NCBI RefSeq assembly: GCF_000617845.2
Contig: NZ_DF820425.1
Location: 1,619,690 to 1,683,689, forward strand
From: Bradyrhizobium sp. DOA9
GTDB taxonomy: Bacteria; Pseudomonadota; Alphaproteobacteria; Rhizobiales; Xanthobacteraceae
Reading direction: 5' to 3'
DNA: 64,000 bases
This document shows positions 29,707 through 39,993 of the stretch, in pieces. Positions within the stretch are counted from its first letter, which is position 1. Each line of letters opens with the position of its first letter. A program made the position numbers and the translations under genes. The notes under the pieces are model-generated. The model saw nothing but the letters and a program-made list of their open reading frames with translations. It searched no databases and was not told where the DNA came from.

Positions 29707-31679
29707 GGAACGGATCAGTGCAGCACCGGCCGTTCTTCAAGGTCCTGGTCGCCAATCGCGGCGAGATCGCGCTGCGCGTGATGCGCAGCGCGCGAAAGCT
29801 CGGCCTCGGCGTCGTCGCAGTCTATTCGGATGCGGATCGCGATGCGCTCCATGTGCGCGAGGCCGACCAGGCCGTGCGCATCGGCGAAGCCTTGCCGGCG
29901 CAATCCTATCTCGACATTCCCGCGATCATCGCCGCGGCCAAGGCCAGCGGCGCGGATGCCGTTCACCCCGGCTATGGCTTCCTCGCGGAGAACGAGGGGT
30001 TTGCGCGGGCCTGCAAGGAGGCCGGCCTCGTCTTCATCGGCCCGTCGCCGCAGGCGATCACGGCGATGGGCAACAAGGCCGGCGCCAAGGAGATCATGAC
30101 AAAGGCAGGCGTGCCCATCGTGCCCGGCTACCAGGGCGCAGACCAGGGCGACGAGGTCATGCTCGCGGAGGCCAAAGCGATCGGCTTTCCCGTGATGATC
30201 AAGGCCGTCGCCGGCGGCGGCGGCCGCGGCATGCGGCTCGTCACCGATGCTGCATCCTTCGGTGATGCGCTGCGCAGCGCGCGGTCGGAGGCGAAGGCCG
30301 CGTTCGGCGATCCCACGGTGATCCTGGAACGCGCCATCCAGAATCCCCGGCACATCGAGATCCAGGTGTTCGGCGACAGTCACGGCAACGCCATTCATCT
30401 CGGCGAGCGCGATTGCTCGGTGCAGCGGCGGCACCAGAAGCTGATCGAGGAAGCGCCGTCGCCGGCGGTCACGCCGGAGCTGCGCGCCAGGATGGGCGAG
30501 GTCGCCGTCGCCGCAGTGAAAGCGCTGCGTTATGAGGGCGCCGGCACGCTGGAATTCCTGCTCGATGCCAGCGGCGCGTTCTACTTCATGGAAATGAACA
30601 CCCGCCTGCAGGTCGAACATCCCGTCACCGAGGCGATCACCGGGCTCGATCTGGTCGAGCTGCAGCTGCGCGTCGCCCGCGGCGAGCCGCTGCCGATCAA
30701 GCAGCAGGACGTCAAATTCTCCGGCCACGCCATCGAGGTACGGCTGTGCTCGGAAGACGCCGCGCAGAATTTCATGCCGCAGTCCGGCCGCATGGCGCGC
30801 TGGCAGGTGCCTGACGGCATCCGCGTCGAGCATGCGCTGCAATCGGGCTCGGAGATCCCCGCGTTCTACGATTCGATGATCGCCAAGGTGATCAGCCATG
30901 GCACTACGCGCGAGGAGGCGAGGGGGCGGCTGATCGTCGGCCTCGAGCAGCTCACAGCCTTTGGCGTGACGACCAACCAGGCCTTCCTGTTGTCCTGCCT
31001 GCGCCATCCCGGCTTTGCCAAAGGTGAAGCGACGACGGCGTTCATCGGTGCCCATCGCGACGAATTGCTGGCGCCGCGGGCAGACGCCGCATTCGATACG
31101 ACGCTGGCGGGCCTGCTGCTCTACGTCACAAACCCGCATGCGCCGTCGTGGCAGGGCGGGCGGAGTTTATCGGCAACGTTCGCGCTTCCTGCGAAAATCG
31201 AGATCGCCGGCCAGACGCACGAGCTCGACGTCACGCGCGAGCGCGACGGCAGCTACACCGTTGCCAGCGACGGCCGCCAGCACAAGTTCGAGATCGACCA
31301 GCTCGATCCCGACGCCATCCGCTTCCGCCACGCCGGCGTGATGGAGAGCGCAAAATTCCTGCGCGATGGCGATCGGCTCTACCTCCAGCACCGCGGCATC
31401 CCGCTAGGTGTCACCGACCTCACCCTCGCCGCGCCGAAGGCGGCTGCAAGCAATGGCGGCGACGGCAAGGTCCGGGCAGCCATGAACGGCCGCGTCGTCG
31501 CCGTGCTGGTGAAGCCCGGCGACCGCGTCACCGCCGGCCAGCCGGTGCTGACGCTGGAGGCGATGAAGATGGAGCATGTCCACAAGGCCGGCATCGACGG
31601 CATGGTCGCCGCGATCGGCGTCGCCGAAGGCGAGCAGGTGACGACGGGCCGGATCGTGGCGGAGATCGGGACGGGATAG
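29703..31679 (+). CDS. Acyl-CoA carboxylase, biotin carboxylase/biotin carrier (alpha) subunit
   Basis: 658 aa. The biotin carboxylase domain spans about 12-455 (FKVLVANRGEIALRVMRSA, HPGYGFLAEN, the ATP-grasp glycine loop KAVAGGGGRGMRLV, MNTRLQVEHPVTE). A linker of about 130 residues follows, then a biotinyl domain whose lysine lies in EAMKMEH near the C-terminus. It charges biotin with bicarbonate using ATP and works with the beta subunit just upstream. Coupled by the four-base ATGA overlap; a GTG at 29718 is an alternative start. Confidence 0.93.
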   Translation: MRNGSVQHRPFFKVLVANRGEIALRVMRSARKLGLGVVAVYSDADRDALHVREADQAVRIGEALPAQSYLDIPAIIAAAKASGADAVHPGYGFLAENEGFARACKEAGLVFIGPSPQAITAMGNKAGAKEIMTKAGVPIVPGYQGADQGDEVMLAEAKAIGFPVMIKAVAGGGGRGMRLVTDAASFGDALRSARSEAKAAFGDPTVILERAIQNPRHIEIQVFGDSHGNAIHLGERDCSVQRRHQKLIEEAPSPAVTPELRARMGEVAVAAVKALRYEGAGTLEFLLDASGAFYFMEMNTRLQVEHPVTEAITGLDLVELQLRVARGEPLPIKQQDVKFSGHAIEVRLCSEDAAQNFMPQSGRMARWQVPDGIRVEHALQSGSEIPAFYDSMIAKVISHGTTREEARGRLIVGLEQLTAFGVTTNQAFLLSCLRHPGFAKGEATTAFIGAHRDELLAPRADAAFDTTLAGLLLYVTNPHAPSWQGGRSLSATFALPAKIEIAGQTHELDVTRERDGSYTVASDGRQHKFEIDQLDPDAIRFRHAGVMESAKFLRDGDRLYLQHRGIPLGVTDLTLAAPKAAASNGGDGKVRAAMNGRVVAVLVKPGDRVTAGQPVLTLEAMKMEHVHKAGIDGMVAAIGVAEGEQVTTGRIVAEIGTG

Positions 31680-31688
31680 ACTCTCTCG

Positions 31689-31773
31689 GTCATTGCGAGG
31701 AGCGAAGCGACGAAGCAATCCAGACTGCCTCCGTGGAGACAGTCTGGATTACTTCGCTGCGCTCGCAATGACG
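31689..31773. repeat. Palindromic repeat (CATTGCGAG family), copy 3
   Basis: GTCATTGCGAGGAGCGAAGCGACGAAGCAATCCAGACTGCC paired with CAGTCTGGATTACTTCGCTGCGCTCGCAATGAC. Intact hairpin directly after the carboxylase operon, 10 bp past the stop. Confidence 0.85.
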
Positions 31774-31849
31774 TCGAAGGGTGTGTCTTCGAATAAGGGC
31801 AACGATTTCAATCCGATGCGTCCCCTACCGCAAGCCGGGAGCATTTTTG

Positions 31850-31897
31850 TTGAACGTTGTTCATTCTCGTGATACAAATATTGAACAATGTTCAATA
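31850..31897. promoter_or_regulatory. Twin TTGAAC palindromic operators
   Basis: Two operator-like palindromes: TTGAACGTTGTTCAT (31850-31864, arms TGAAC/GTTCA) and the perfect TATTGAACAATGTTCAATA (31879-31897, nine-base arms about a single central base). Centres are about 32 bp apart, three helical turns. The second ends 12 bases before the ATG at 31910. This is the size and style of TetR-family sites; no TetR gene is in the window. Confidence 0.65.
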
Positions 31898-31909
31898 AGA
31901 GGACTCAAT

Positions 31910-32713
31910 ATGTTGCGTGCGCGTGACCAAGCTCAATCAGCCAATGTGTTGCTTCCACCGATGTCGCGCCGACCCGAGTTCGACCGCCTCCGAACACGCG
32001 AGAAATACCTTATCGGTGCCCTCCTCGTCCTGACGCTCACCGCGCTTCTGGCCCCCGCGATACCCGCCGTCGCCTGGCACATCCCGCATTTCGTCGATAG
32101 CCGCACCTGGCTCGGCGTGCCCAACGCCGGCGACGTGCTGAGCAATCTCGCCTTTCTCGCCATGGGCGTCTGGGGCTCGGAGCGGTTGCGCGCCCGCCAC
32201 GATGCGCCGGTGGGTGCGAGCTGGTTCTTCGTCGGCCTGATCCTCACTTGCCTCGGCTCGGGCTTCTATCATCTCGACCCCGACGTGCCGCAACGGCTCA
32301 TCGCCGATCGTCTCGGCATGGCGGTGGCGTTCGCAGGATTTCTGGGCATCGCGGCCAGCGAGCGCATCAGCACGCGCGCAGGCGAAACGGTGCTGGTGCT
32401 GACGATGGTTGCTGGCCTGTTGGCCGCCTGGGTGGCACGCGAGAATCTCACGCCTTGGGTGGCGGTGCAGTTCGGCGGCATGGCGCTGGCCGTGGGCCTT
32501 GCGTTGACACGCCCGCGGCCCGGCGCACTTGGCGTGCCGCTCGGCGGCGTGATCGTCTTTTATGTGCTCGCCAAGCTTTTCGAGCTAGGCGACGTGACCG
32601 TGTTCGAAGCCACCGGCCACATGGTTTCGGGCCACACGCTCAAGCATCTGGCTGCGGCGCTGGCGGCGTGGCCGGTGATCCGGACGCTGGGATCCAGGCG
32701 GTCTATTCATTAA
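31910..32713 (+). CDS. Seven-helix membrane protein of the alkaline ceramidase (CREST) type
   Basis: 267 aa from ATG at 31910, preceded by AGAGGA; the longer upstream frame runs through the operators and is not coding. About seven membrane helices. Conserved polar positions fit CREST hydrolases: Ser-x3-His in GSGFYHLDPD, Asp in DRLGMAVAF, and the pair in SGHTLKHLAAAL. Members of that superfamily are membrane hydrolases or receptors, using a zinc held by His and Asp. The substrate is unknown and a ceramidase activity should not be assumed. The twin operators upstream suggest tight repression. Confidence 0.65.
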   Translation: MLRARDQAQSANVLLPPMSRRPEFDRLRTREKYLIGALLVLTLTALLAPAIPAVAWHIPHFVDSRTWLGVPNAGDVLSNLAFLAMGVWGSERLRARHDAPVGASWFFVGLILTCLGSGFYHLDPDVPQRLIADRLGMAVAFAGFLGIAASERISTRAGETVLVLTMVAGLLAAWVARENLTPWVAVQFGGMALAVGLALTRPRPGALGVPLGGVIVFYVLAKLFELGDVTVFEATGHMVSGHTLKHLAAALAAWPVIRTLGSRRSIH

Positions 32714-32919
32714 GCGGTTCGCCGCGGCCTGACGTCTGCTCAAGCCCCGACACTGGCGAAGAAGCAGCAATCTCCCAATGTCGCCGATGGGGCCAGCAGC
32801 GGACCTATCGGCACCTAAGGAATTTTCGTCGTCTCGTTCGCCCCGGGGCAATTCCGCTCAGCAAGACATCTCCCTGAAGACTCGAAGCCTCCATCCCTTA
32901 CTTCGCCAAAACCTGCCGA

Positions 32920-33747
32920 TCAAAAGCGATAGTTCATGCCGACCCGAGCGATGTCGAAGGTTGGCTTGATATCGACATGGGTGGCGATGACACCGGTCAA
33001 TCCGGCCGGCGATTGAAGCGAGCCAGTTAAGTTGTAGCCGTTGGTGCCGAAGCCCATGTGCAGATACTCGCCCTTGACGGACCAGCCCGCTCCCAAGGCA
33101 TATTCGATACCGCCGCCAATCGCGTAGCCTACCAGCACGGCGCTGTTAGAAACGTTCATAGAACCGAGCGGTCCATAGGTCAGCGGGAACAGGCTGGTGG
33201 GAATACTGCCCGTAGCATTCTCGCTCAACTTGGTCTCAGCCAACGCAATGCCGCCAGTCGCGTAAAGTAATGCCGGCCCGAACGCATAACCCACTCGGCC
33301 ACGGAAGGTCGCATACCAATCGGTGCTGACGGAAGCGCCGCCGCTGAAGTTGCCGCCGACGGCGGCAAGAACGGGAATAGCCGAGTTGCCGGTGCTGACC
33401 TTCGAATTGATATACTGCCAATCAGCTTCGACGCCGAGCACTGTCTGCTGGATCTGCCAAGCGTAGCCGGTTTGAATGCCGGCGGTGACCCCGTTGCCGT
33501 TGCCGGATACAGCGTTGAAGCCGAAGGGGGCCGAACCGCCATTCGTGTTCACGAATGTCCCGGTGCTATTTGAGGCTCCGTAGTTGCCCCAGCCATAGCC
33601 AACATTGCCGCCAATATAGAAGCCTGTCCAGTTGCCGACCTGTTGGGCCGGTATTTTCGTCGGCATACGGACTGGCGTCAGATCGGCAGCCTGAGCCGTG
33701 ATCTGGCCGAAGGCGAGAAGTGAAGTCGCGAAAACCAGTGTCCTCAT
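32920..33747 (-). CDS. Outer-membrane beta-barrel protein (Omp25/RopB-like)
   Basis: 275 aa with a signal peptide cleaved near AQAADL. The mature protein starts VRMPTK.. then NWTGFYIGGNVGYGWG, the standard opening of small rhizobial outer-membrane barrels. It alternates aromatic strands (GIQTGYAWQIQQTVLGVEADWQ, WYATFRGRVGYAFGPALLYATGG, VGYAIGGGIEYALG) and ends in YRF, a terminal Phe expected for barrel assembly. AGGAG precedes the start. Probably an abundant structural outer-membrane protein. Confidence 0.9.
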   Translation of the reverse strand: MRTLVFATSLLAFGQITAQAADLTPVRMPTKIPAQQVGNWTGFYIGGNVGYGWGNYGASNSTGTFVNTNGGSAPFGFNAVSGNGNGVTAGIQTGYAWQIQQTVLGVEADWQYINSKVSTGNSAIPVLAAVGGNFSGGASVSTDWYATFRGRVGYAFGPALLYATGGIALAETKLSENATGSIPTSLFPLTYGPLGSMNVSNSAVLVGYAIGGGIEYALGAGWSVKGEYLHMGFGTNGYNLTGSLQSPAGLTGVIATHVDIKPTFDIARVGMNYRF

Positions 33748-34106
33748 ATCGATCTCCTGCGATTAATGCGCAACCGGCGCGAGAATATCCATGGTTCATC
33801 TAACCAAGCCGCGCAGAAGCTTGAAATGTCATCTGGGCAACAGCCAAACATTTTCACTGATTTCAGTTTGCTCCGACGTGGTCTGCCCCGCGCGCCGCGC
33901 AAATGATGGCGCGTCGTTGGTTTGATTTCACCATTTGCCGCGCGGGTTCTCCGGGCGACGAAGGGCCTTGGAGATACGCGAGATCCCATCACGCGCCGGT
34001 AGGACGGCTCCCTTGTCGGCTTCGGGTCAAAAGCGCTAACGCTTCGCGCAGCAGAAGACCTCCGCGCCCTTCTCAAAAACTGACATTGCTTTTATGAGGA
34101 CACGCC
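33748..34106. other. Gap with no recognised gene (359 bp)
   Basis: This holds the upstream region of the outer-membrane protein gene (its minus-strand promoter should lie near 33780-33900, where the DNA is AT-richer). No repeat family of the window, RNA gene or convincing ORF was seen. A minus-strand open frame covering it lacks codon character. Confidence 0.5.
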
Positions 34107-35093
34107 CTAGTGGCCTCGCCCCGTGCCGTCATTGAGCAGGCACGCCACCTGATGCCCGTCGCCGGCATCCAGCAGCGCCGGGCGCTCGGTCTTGCACCGA
34201 TCCATCGCAAACCGGCAGCGGGTGTGGAATGCGCAGCCTGACGGCGGGTTGACCGGGCTCGGCACGTCGCCGTCGACCAGCGGTGCGAGCTTCTTCGCCA
34301 GCGGATTGGCGATCGGCACCGAGGCGAGCAGGGCTTGGGTGTAGGGATGCCGGGGATTGCGGAACAGCTCGTCCTTGTCGGCGATCTCGACGATGCGGCC
34401 GAGATACATCACGGCGACGCGGTGGCTGATATGGGCAACCACCGCAAGGTCGTGCGCGATGAAGAGATAGGAGAAGCCGTGCTGCCGCTGCAGGTCGATC
34501 AACAAATTGATCACCTGCGCCTGGATCGAGACGTCGAGCGCGGAGACCGGCTCGTCGCAGACGATCAGACGCGGCCCCAGCGCCAGCGCGCGGGCGATGC
34601 AGATGCGCTGGCGCTGGCCGCCGGAGAATTGATGCGGAAAATTGCGCATCTGGTCGGGCCGCAAACCCACCTGCTCGAACAGCCTTGCGACCCGCGCCTC
34701 CAGCGCCTTGCCGGTCGCAAGCCCATGCACGGCGAGCGGCTCGCCGACGATGTCGCCTGCGGTCATGCGCGGATTGAGCGAGGCGAAAGGGTCCTGGAAC
34801 ACGATCTGCATCGAGCGGCGATGCGGCCGCAGCGCGGTCTTCGACAGATGCGTGATGTCCTCGCCGTCGAGGCGGATCTGCCCCGAGGTCGGCTCGACCA
34901 GCCGCAGCACGCTGCGCGCCACCGTGGATTTGCCGCAGCCGGATTCGCCGACGAGGCCGAGCGTCTCGCCGGTGCCAAGCGCGAACGAGACGCCGTCGAC
35001 CGCGTGCACGGTGCCGACCTGTCTTCGCAGCACCCCGGCGCGCACGGGATAATGCTTCTTGAGGTCGGTGACTTCGAGCAGCGCCTCGGTCAT
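34107..35093 (-). CDS. Peptide ABC transporter ATP-binding protein (DppF/OppF type)
   Basis: 328 aa from ATG at 35093 (coupled to the upstream gene by ATGA). Walker [10 protein letters not shown], signature [15 protein letters not shown], Walker [15 protein letters not shown]. The C-terminal extension [23 protein letters not shown] is the oligopeptide-ATPase type with conserved cysteines. Last gene of a five-gene set encoding a binding protein, two permeases and two ATPases. Confidence 0.92.
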   Translation of the reverse strand: MTEALLEVTDLKKHYPVRAGVLRRQVGTVHAVDGVSFALGTGETLGLVGESGCGKSTVARSVLRLVEPTSGQIRLDGEDITHLSKTALRPHRRSMQIVFQDPFASLNPRMTAGDIVGEPLAVHGLATGKALEARVARLFEQVGLRPDQMRNFPHQFSGGQRQRICIARALALGPRLIVCDEPVSALDVSIQAQVINLLIDLQRQHGFSYLFIAHDLAVVAHISHRVAVMYLGRIVEIADKDELFRNPRHPYTQALLASVPIANPLAKKLAPLVDGDVPSPVNPPSGCAFHTRCRFAMDRCKTERPALLDAGDGHQVACLLNDGTGRGH

Positions 35094-36097
35094 GCCACCT
35101 CCGCCACTTCTTCGGCGCGCCAGCAGGCGGCGAGATGGCCGCCGCCCCAATCCGCCAGCGGCGGATATTCGGCCTCGCAACGCTTGATGGCGAGCTTGCA
35201 GCGCGGCGCGAAGGCGCAGCCTTGCGGCAGCCGCACCAGCGACGGCACCGTGCCGGGGATTTCGTTCAGCCGCGCCGGCGCGGGCACGCCGGAGGCCGGA
35301 ACAGTCGGGATCGAGGCCATCAGCCCGCGCGTATAGGGATGCTTCGGCGCGGCGAACAGCGCCTCGACGCCGGCTTCCTCGACCTTCCGCCCCGCATACA
35401 TCACGATCACGCGTTGCGCGGTCTGCGCGACCACGCCGAGATCATGCGTGATCAGCACCAGCCCGGTGCCGAGCTCTTTCTGGAGGTCGAGGATCAGCGC
35501 CAGGATCTGCGCCTGGATGGTGACGTCGAGCGCGGTGGTCGGCTCGTCCGCGATCAGGAGCGCCGGTCGGCACGCCAACGCCATCGCGATCATCGCGCGC
35601 TGGCGCATGCCGCCGGAGAGCTGGTGCGGATATTCGCGCGCCCGCCGCGCCGGCTCGGGGATGCGCACCAGCCGCAGCATCTCGACGGCGATATCTTGCG
35701 CTTGTTTCGACGAGATGTTCCGGTGCAGCCGCACCGCCTCGACGATCTGGTCGCCGATCCGCATCACCGGATTGAGCGAGGTCATCGGCTCCTGGAAGAT
35801 CATGGAGATGCGGTTGCCCCGGACGCTGCGCATCTCTGTCTCATCCAGCGCCAGCAGCTCGGTGCCTTCCAGCGAGACGGAGCCGCCGACGATACGGCCC
35901 GGCGGATCGGGCACGAGGCGCATCAGCGACAGCGCGGTCACGCTCTTGCCGCAGCCGGATTCGCCGACGATCGCCAGCGTTTCGCCGCGCCTCACGCTGA
36001 AGGAGAGGTCGTCGACCGCCTTGAACAGGCCGGAATTGGTGAAGAACACCGTCTTCAGGTTCTTCACGTCGAGCACGAGATCGGTCTTGTCCGCCAT
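35090..36097 (-). CDS. Peptide ABC transporter ATP-binding protein (DppD/OppD type)
   Basis: 335 aa. Walker [16 protein letters not shown], signature [16 protein letters not shown], Walker [17 protein letters not shown], and the C-terminal [17 protein letters not shown]. The start codon shares one base with the stop of the upstream permease gene, and its own stop overlaps the next start, so translation of the three genes is coupled. Confidence 0.93.
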   Translation of the reverse strand: MADKTDLVLDVKNLKTVFFTNSGLFKAVDDLSFSVRRGETLAIVGESGCGKSVTALSLMRLVPDPPGRIVGGSVSLEGTELLALDETEMRSVRGNRISMIFQEPMTSLNPVMRIGDQIVEAVRLHRNISSKQAQDIAVEMLRLVRIPEPARRAREYPHQLSGGMRQRAMIAMALACRPALLIADEPTTALDVTIQAQILALILDLQKELGTGLVLITHDLGVVAQTAQRVIVMYAGRKVEEAGVEALFAAPKHPYTRGLMASIPTVPASGVPAPARLNEIPGTVPSLVRLPQGCAFAPRCKLAIKRCEAEYPPLADWGGGHLAACWRAEEVAEVA

Positions 36098-36990
36098 CAG
36101 CCGCGCTGCCTCGGATCCAGGATGTCACGCAAGGCGTCGCCGAACAGATTGGCGCCGAACACGGCGAGGCTGATCGCTATCCCGGGGAAGATCACCAGCC
36201 AAGGCGCGGTGCGGACATATTCGGCGGCGGATTCGGACAGCATGCGCCCCCATGACGGGTAGGGCTCGGGAATGCCGAGGCCGAGGAAGGAGAGCGAGGC
36301 CTCGGTCAGGATGGTCGAGCCGAGCTGGGCGGTCGCCAGCACGATCAGCGGCGCCAGCGTGTTCGGCAGCACGTGGCGCAGCGCGATCCGCATCTCGCTC
36401 ATGCCGATCGACTTGGCGGCCTCGACGAACGGCTGCTCGCGCAGCGCCAGCGTATTGGCGCGGATGACGCGCGCCACCGTCGGGATCAGCGGAATGGCGA
36501 TGGCGATGATCACGTTCGGCAGCGACGGACCGAGCGCGGCCGTCATCACCAGCGCCAGCACCAAGAGCGGCAGCGCCTGCAGCACGTCGGAGACGCGCTG
36601 GAACACCAGATCGACCCAGCCCGAGAGATAGCCGGAGGTGAGGCCGACGATCACGCCGATGCTGCCGCCGAGCACGGTCGAGCCGATGCCGACCGCGAGC
36701 GAGATCCGCGCGCCATGGATGATGCGGCTGAACACGTCGCGGCCGAAGGAATCGGTGCCCATCCAGTGCGCCAGGCTCGGGCGCGCCAGCGCGCGGGCGG
36801 AATCGACCGTCAGCGGATCATAGCGCGCGATGACGTCGGCGAAGATCGCCGTCAGCACGAACAGCGTCATGATGACGAGCCCGGCCGCGCCGAGCACGTG
36901 CCGCTGCGCCATGAACAGCACGCGCCGCCACCCCCCGGTCGCATGTGCCCCGGCCCGCCTCAGCTCAACCTCGAAGTCAATCGCGGCCAT
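36097..36990 (-). CDS. Peptide ABC transporter permease (DppC type)
   Basis: 297 aa from ATG at 36990; the open frame beyond it runs into a repeat and is not coding. It has a cytoplasmic N-terminus, about six helices, and the permease loop [21 protein letters not shown]. The [22 protein letters not shown] segment is characteristic of DppC. It overlaps the following ATPase gene by one base. Confidence 0.93.
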   Translation of the reverse strand: MAAIDFEVELRRAGAHATGGWRRVLFMAQRHVLGAAGLVIMTLFVLTAIFADVIARYDPLTVDSARALARPSLAHWMGTDSFGRDVFSRIIHGARISLAVGIGSTVLGGSIGVIVGLTSGYLSGWVDLVFQRVSDVLQALPLLVLALVMTAALGPSLPNVIIAIAIPLIPTVARVIRANTLALREQPFVEAAKSIGMSEMRIALRHVLPNTLAPLIVLATAQLGSTILTEASLSFLGLGIPEPYPSWGRMLSESAAEYVRTAPWLVIFPGIAISLAVFGANLFGDALRDILDPRQRG

Positions 36991-37011
36991 CGGCGGCTCC
37001 GCAGGCAGGTG

Positions 37012-37141
37012 CACCTCTCCCCACCGGGGAGAGGTCGGCGCGTAGCGCCGGGTGAGGGGGCTCAGGTCCCAGGACGAAGTGTAACCCCTCACCCGAATTG
37101 CATCTTGCGATGCAATCCGACCTCTCCCTACGGGAGAGGTG
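37012..37141. repeat. Paired palindromic repeat inside the peptide-transporter operon
   Basis: The same two-module element as 9047-9169: CACCTCTCCCCACCGGGGAGAGGT, GGTGAGGGG, then CCCCTCACCC and CCGACCTCTCCCTACGGGAGAGGT. The inner hairpins differ (GGCGCGTAGCGCC on the left, GAATTGCATCTTGCGATGCAATC on the right). It occupies most of the gap between the two permease genes. Confidence 0.85.
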
Positions 37142-37181
37142 GAGCACCGCCGTCGCGTCAGATTGTTCCAACCCCATGCCC

Positions 37182-38129
<948 letters not shown>

Positions 38130-38146
38130 GCATCGCCCTCCGCGCT

Positions 38147-38194
38147 AAAGCATGATCCGGAAAAGTGCGAAGCGGTTTTCCGGAAAGATCATGC
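38147..38194. repeat. Palindromic repeat (GCATGATCCGGAAAAGTG type)
   Basis: AAAGCATGATCCGGAAAAGTGCGAAGCGGTTTTCCGGAAAGATCATGC: a short hairpin with arms GCATGATC(C)GGAAA / TTTCCGGAAAGATCATGC. Single copy here, between the binding-protein and first permease genes. Confidence 0.75.
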
Positions 38195-38214
38195 GCAAAC
38201 AATAGGCCCGCGCG

Positions 38215-39813
38215 TTACTTGTCGAGCCACACATCCTCGTAGCGGAAGCCGTTATAGGAGCTGTTCGACATGATCGTGACGCCCTTGACGTGGGGATGCC
38301 AGCAGGTGCCGGCCCGGGCATGGAAGATGATCGGGCGGGCGACGTCCTCCTGCAGCTTCTTGTCGATGTCCCAGACCAGCGGCCTGCGCTTGCCGAGGTC
38401 GGTCTCCTGCGACTGCACGTCGAACAGCTTCTCGATCTCCTTGTTGCAGTAATTGGTGTAGTTCCGTTCCGAGCCGCAGGCATAGTTCTCGTAGAACGAC
38501 TGGTCGGGATCGTCGACGGCATTGCCGGTCAGGTTGAGGCCGAGCATGTAATCCTTGCGCGCGACCTTCGGGAACCAGTTCGCGGTTTCGACGACATCGA
38601 GCTCGCCGTCGATATAGATGCTCTTGAGCTGGTCGATCAGGATCACGGCGGGGTCGCGATATTCGGCGATGTTGCGGGTCGAGACTTTCACGGCGAGGCG
38701 CTTGTCCGGACCGTAGCCCGCCTTCTGCATCAGCTTCCTGGCTTCCTCGCGGTTGGCGTTGATGTCGCGGCCATAGCCCGGAATGGTCTCCAGCTTCTCC
38801 TTCGGCATGCCCCAGATGCCCTGCGGCGGCGGCAGCATGGTGCCGCCGATGTCGCCCTGGCCTTCGAACAGGATGTCGATGAACGCCTTGCGGTCGAGCG
38901 CGAGCGCCATCGCCCGGCGGATGTCGATGTTGTCGAACGGCGCGGAGGTCGAATTGACGATGATGTTGGTCGAGACGTTGGTCGGCTCGACGACGCAAGT
39001 CGCGTTCGGCGCCTGCGTCTTGATGTCCTTCAAGAGCGGGATCGTGATGTGCGTCGGAAAGGTCATGTCGAACTTGCCGGCGACGAAGGCCAGGATCGCG
39101 GTCGAGCGGTTGGTGATGATGGTGTACTCGATGCCGTCGAGATAGGGCAGGCCCTTCTTCCAATAGTCCGGATTGCGCGTCAGCTTGATGGACTCGTTGG
39201 CCTTGAACTCGACGAACTTGAACGGTCCGGTCCCGATCGGATGGGTGCGCATGTCCCCCGGCGAGACGTGACAGGGATAGACCGGCGTGTAGCCGGAGGC
39301 GAGCATCGCCAGCAGCGAGGGCTGCGGCCGCTTCAGGTCGAAGGTAACCTCGAACTCGCCGTTGGTCGTGACCTCGTTGACCTCGCTGTACCAGGCCTTG
39401 CGCGGATTCTGCCGCAGCTTCTGCTGCGACTTGCCCATCAGCAGATCGAAGCTGCATTTGACGTCGGCCGAGGTGAACGGCTTGCCGTCGTGCCATTTCA
39501 CGCCCTGGCGCAGCTTGAACGTCAGCTTCTTGTTGTCGCTGCTCCACGACCAGCTTTCGGCGAGGTCCGGCCGCAAAGTATCGGGGGTGTTCTGCGCGAT
39601 GTGCTGATCGTAGACGAGGAGATTGTTGAACACTCCCATGAAGGGAATGTTGATCGAATAGGTCGCGCCTTCGAGGATCGAGGCGTTGGCCGGACTGTCG
39701 CGGTGATACATCCGCAAGATGCCGCCCTGCTTGGGCTCGCCGGCGAGTGTGACGGTCGAGGCCGTCAGCACAGATAGCGCCGCCATTGCGGCGAGCGCCC
39801 ACACGCTCCGCAT
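38215..39813 (-). CDS. Peptide ABC transporter substrate-binding protein (SBP family 5)
   Basis: 532 aa from the ATG at 39813: GGGAGG lies six bases upstream, whereas the ATG at 39819 touches it. Signal peptide MRSVWALAAMAALSVLTAST, cleaved near TLAGEP. The mature part is a family-5 solute-binding protein (GGILRMYHRDSPANAS, LAESWSWSSDNKKLTFKLRQ, VKWHDGKPFTSADVK). It feeds the permeases and ATPases encoded downstream. The substrate could be peptides, but family members also bind opines, sugars and nickel complexes. Confidence 0.92.
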   Translation of the reverse strand: MRSVWALAAMAALSVLTASTVTLAGEPKQGGILRMYHRDSPANASILEGATYSINIPFMGVFNNLLVYDQHIAQNTPDTLRPDLAESWSWSSDNKKLTFKLRQGVKWHDGKPFTSADVKCSFDLLMGKSQQKLRQNPRKAWYSEVNEVTTNGEFEVTFDLKRPQPSLLAMLASGYTPVYPCHVSPGDMRTHPIGTGPFKFVEFKANESIKLTRNPDYWKKGLPYLDGIEYTIITNRSTAILAFVAGKFDMTFPTHITIPLLKDIKTQAPNATCVVEPTNVSTNIIVNSTSAPFDNIDIRRAMALALDRKAFIDILFEGQGDIGGTMLPPPQGIWGMPKEKLETIPGYGRDINANREEARKLMQKAGYGPDKRLAVKVSTRNIAEYRDPAVILIDQLKSIYIDGELDVVETANWFPKVARKDYMLGLNLTGNAVDDPDQSFYENYACGSERNYTNYCNKEIEKLFDVQSQETDLGKRRPLVWDIDKKLQEDVARPIIFHARAGTCWHPHVKGVTIMSNSSYNGFRYEDVWLDK

Positions 39814-39993
39814 GCTCATCCTCCCTGGACCTTCCGCCTTTGCGGCCTGTTTGTCCGGACGATAGCACGCAAGCGGGCGGAGGCAACCGCTAAGGCCACA
39901 GGCCGCCTCGACACTTCGGATGACGGAAGGCCGCACTTGCTTCTCGCACGATGTGAGAGTGCAGTGCGAAGGGCTCGCGCGCGGGAAGCGCCC

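Noticed and set aside
33744..34076. Small minus-strand ORF upstream of the outer-membrane protein gene
   Set aside because: No ribosome site, no recognisable family, and composition like non-coding DNA.
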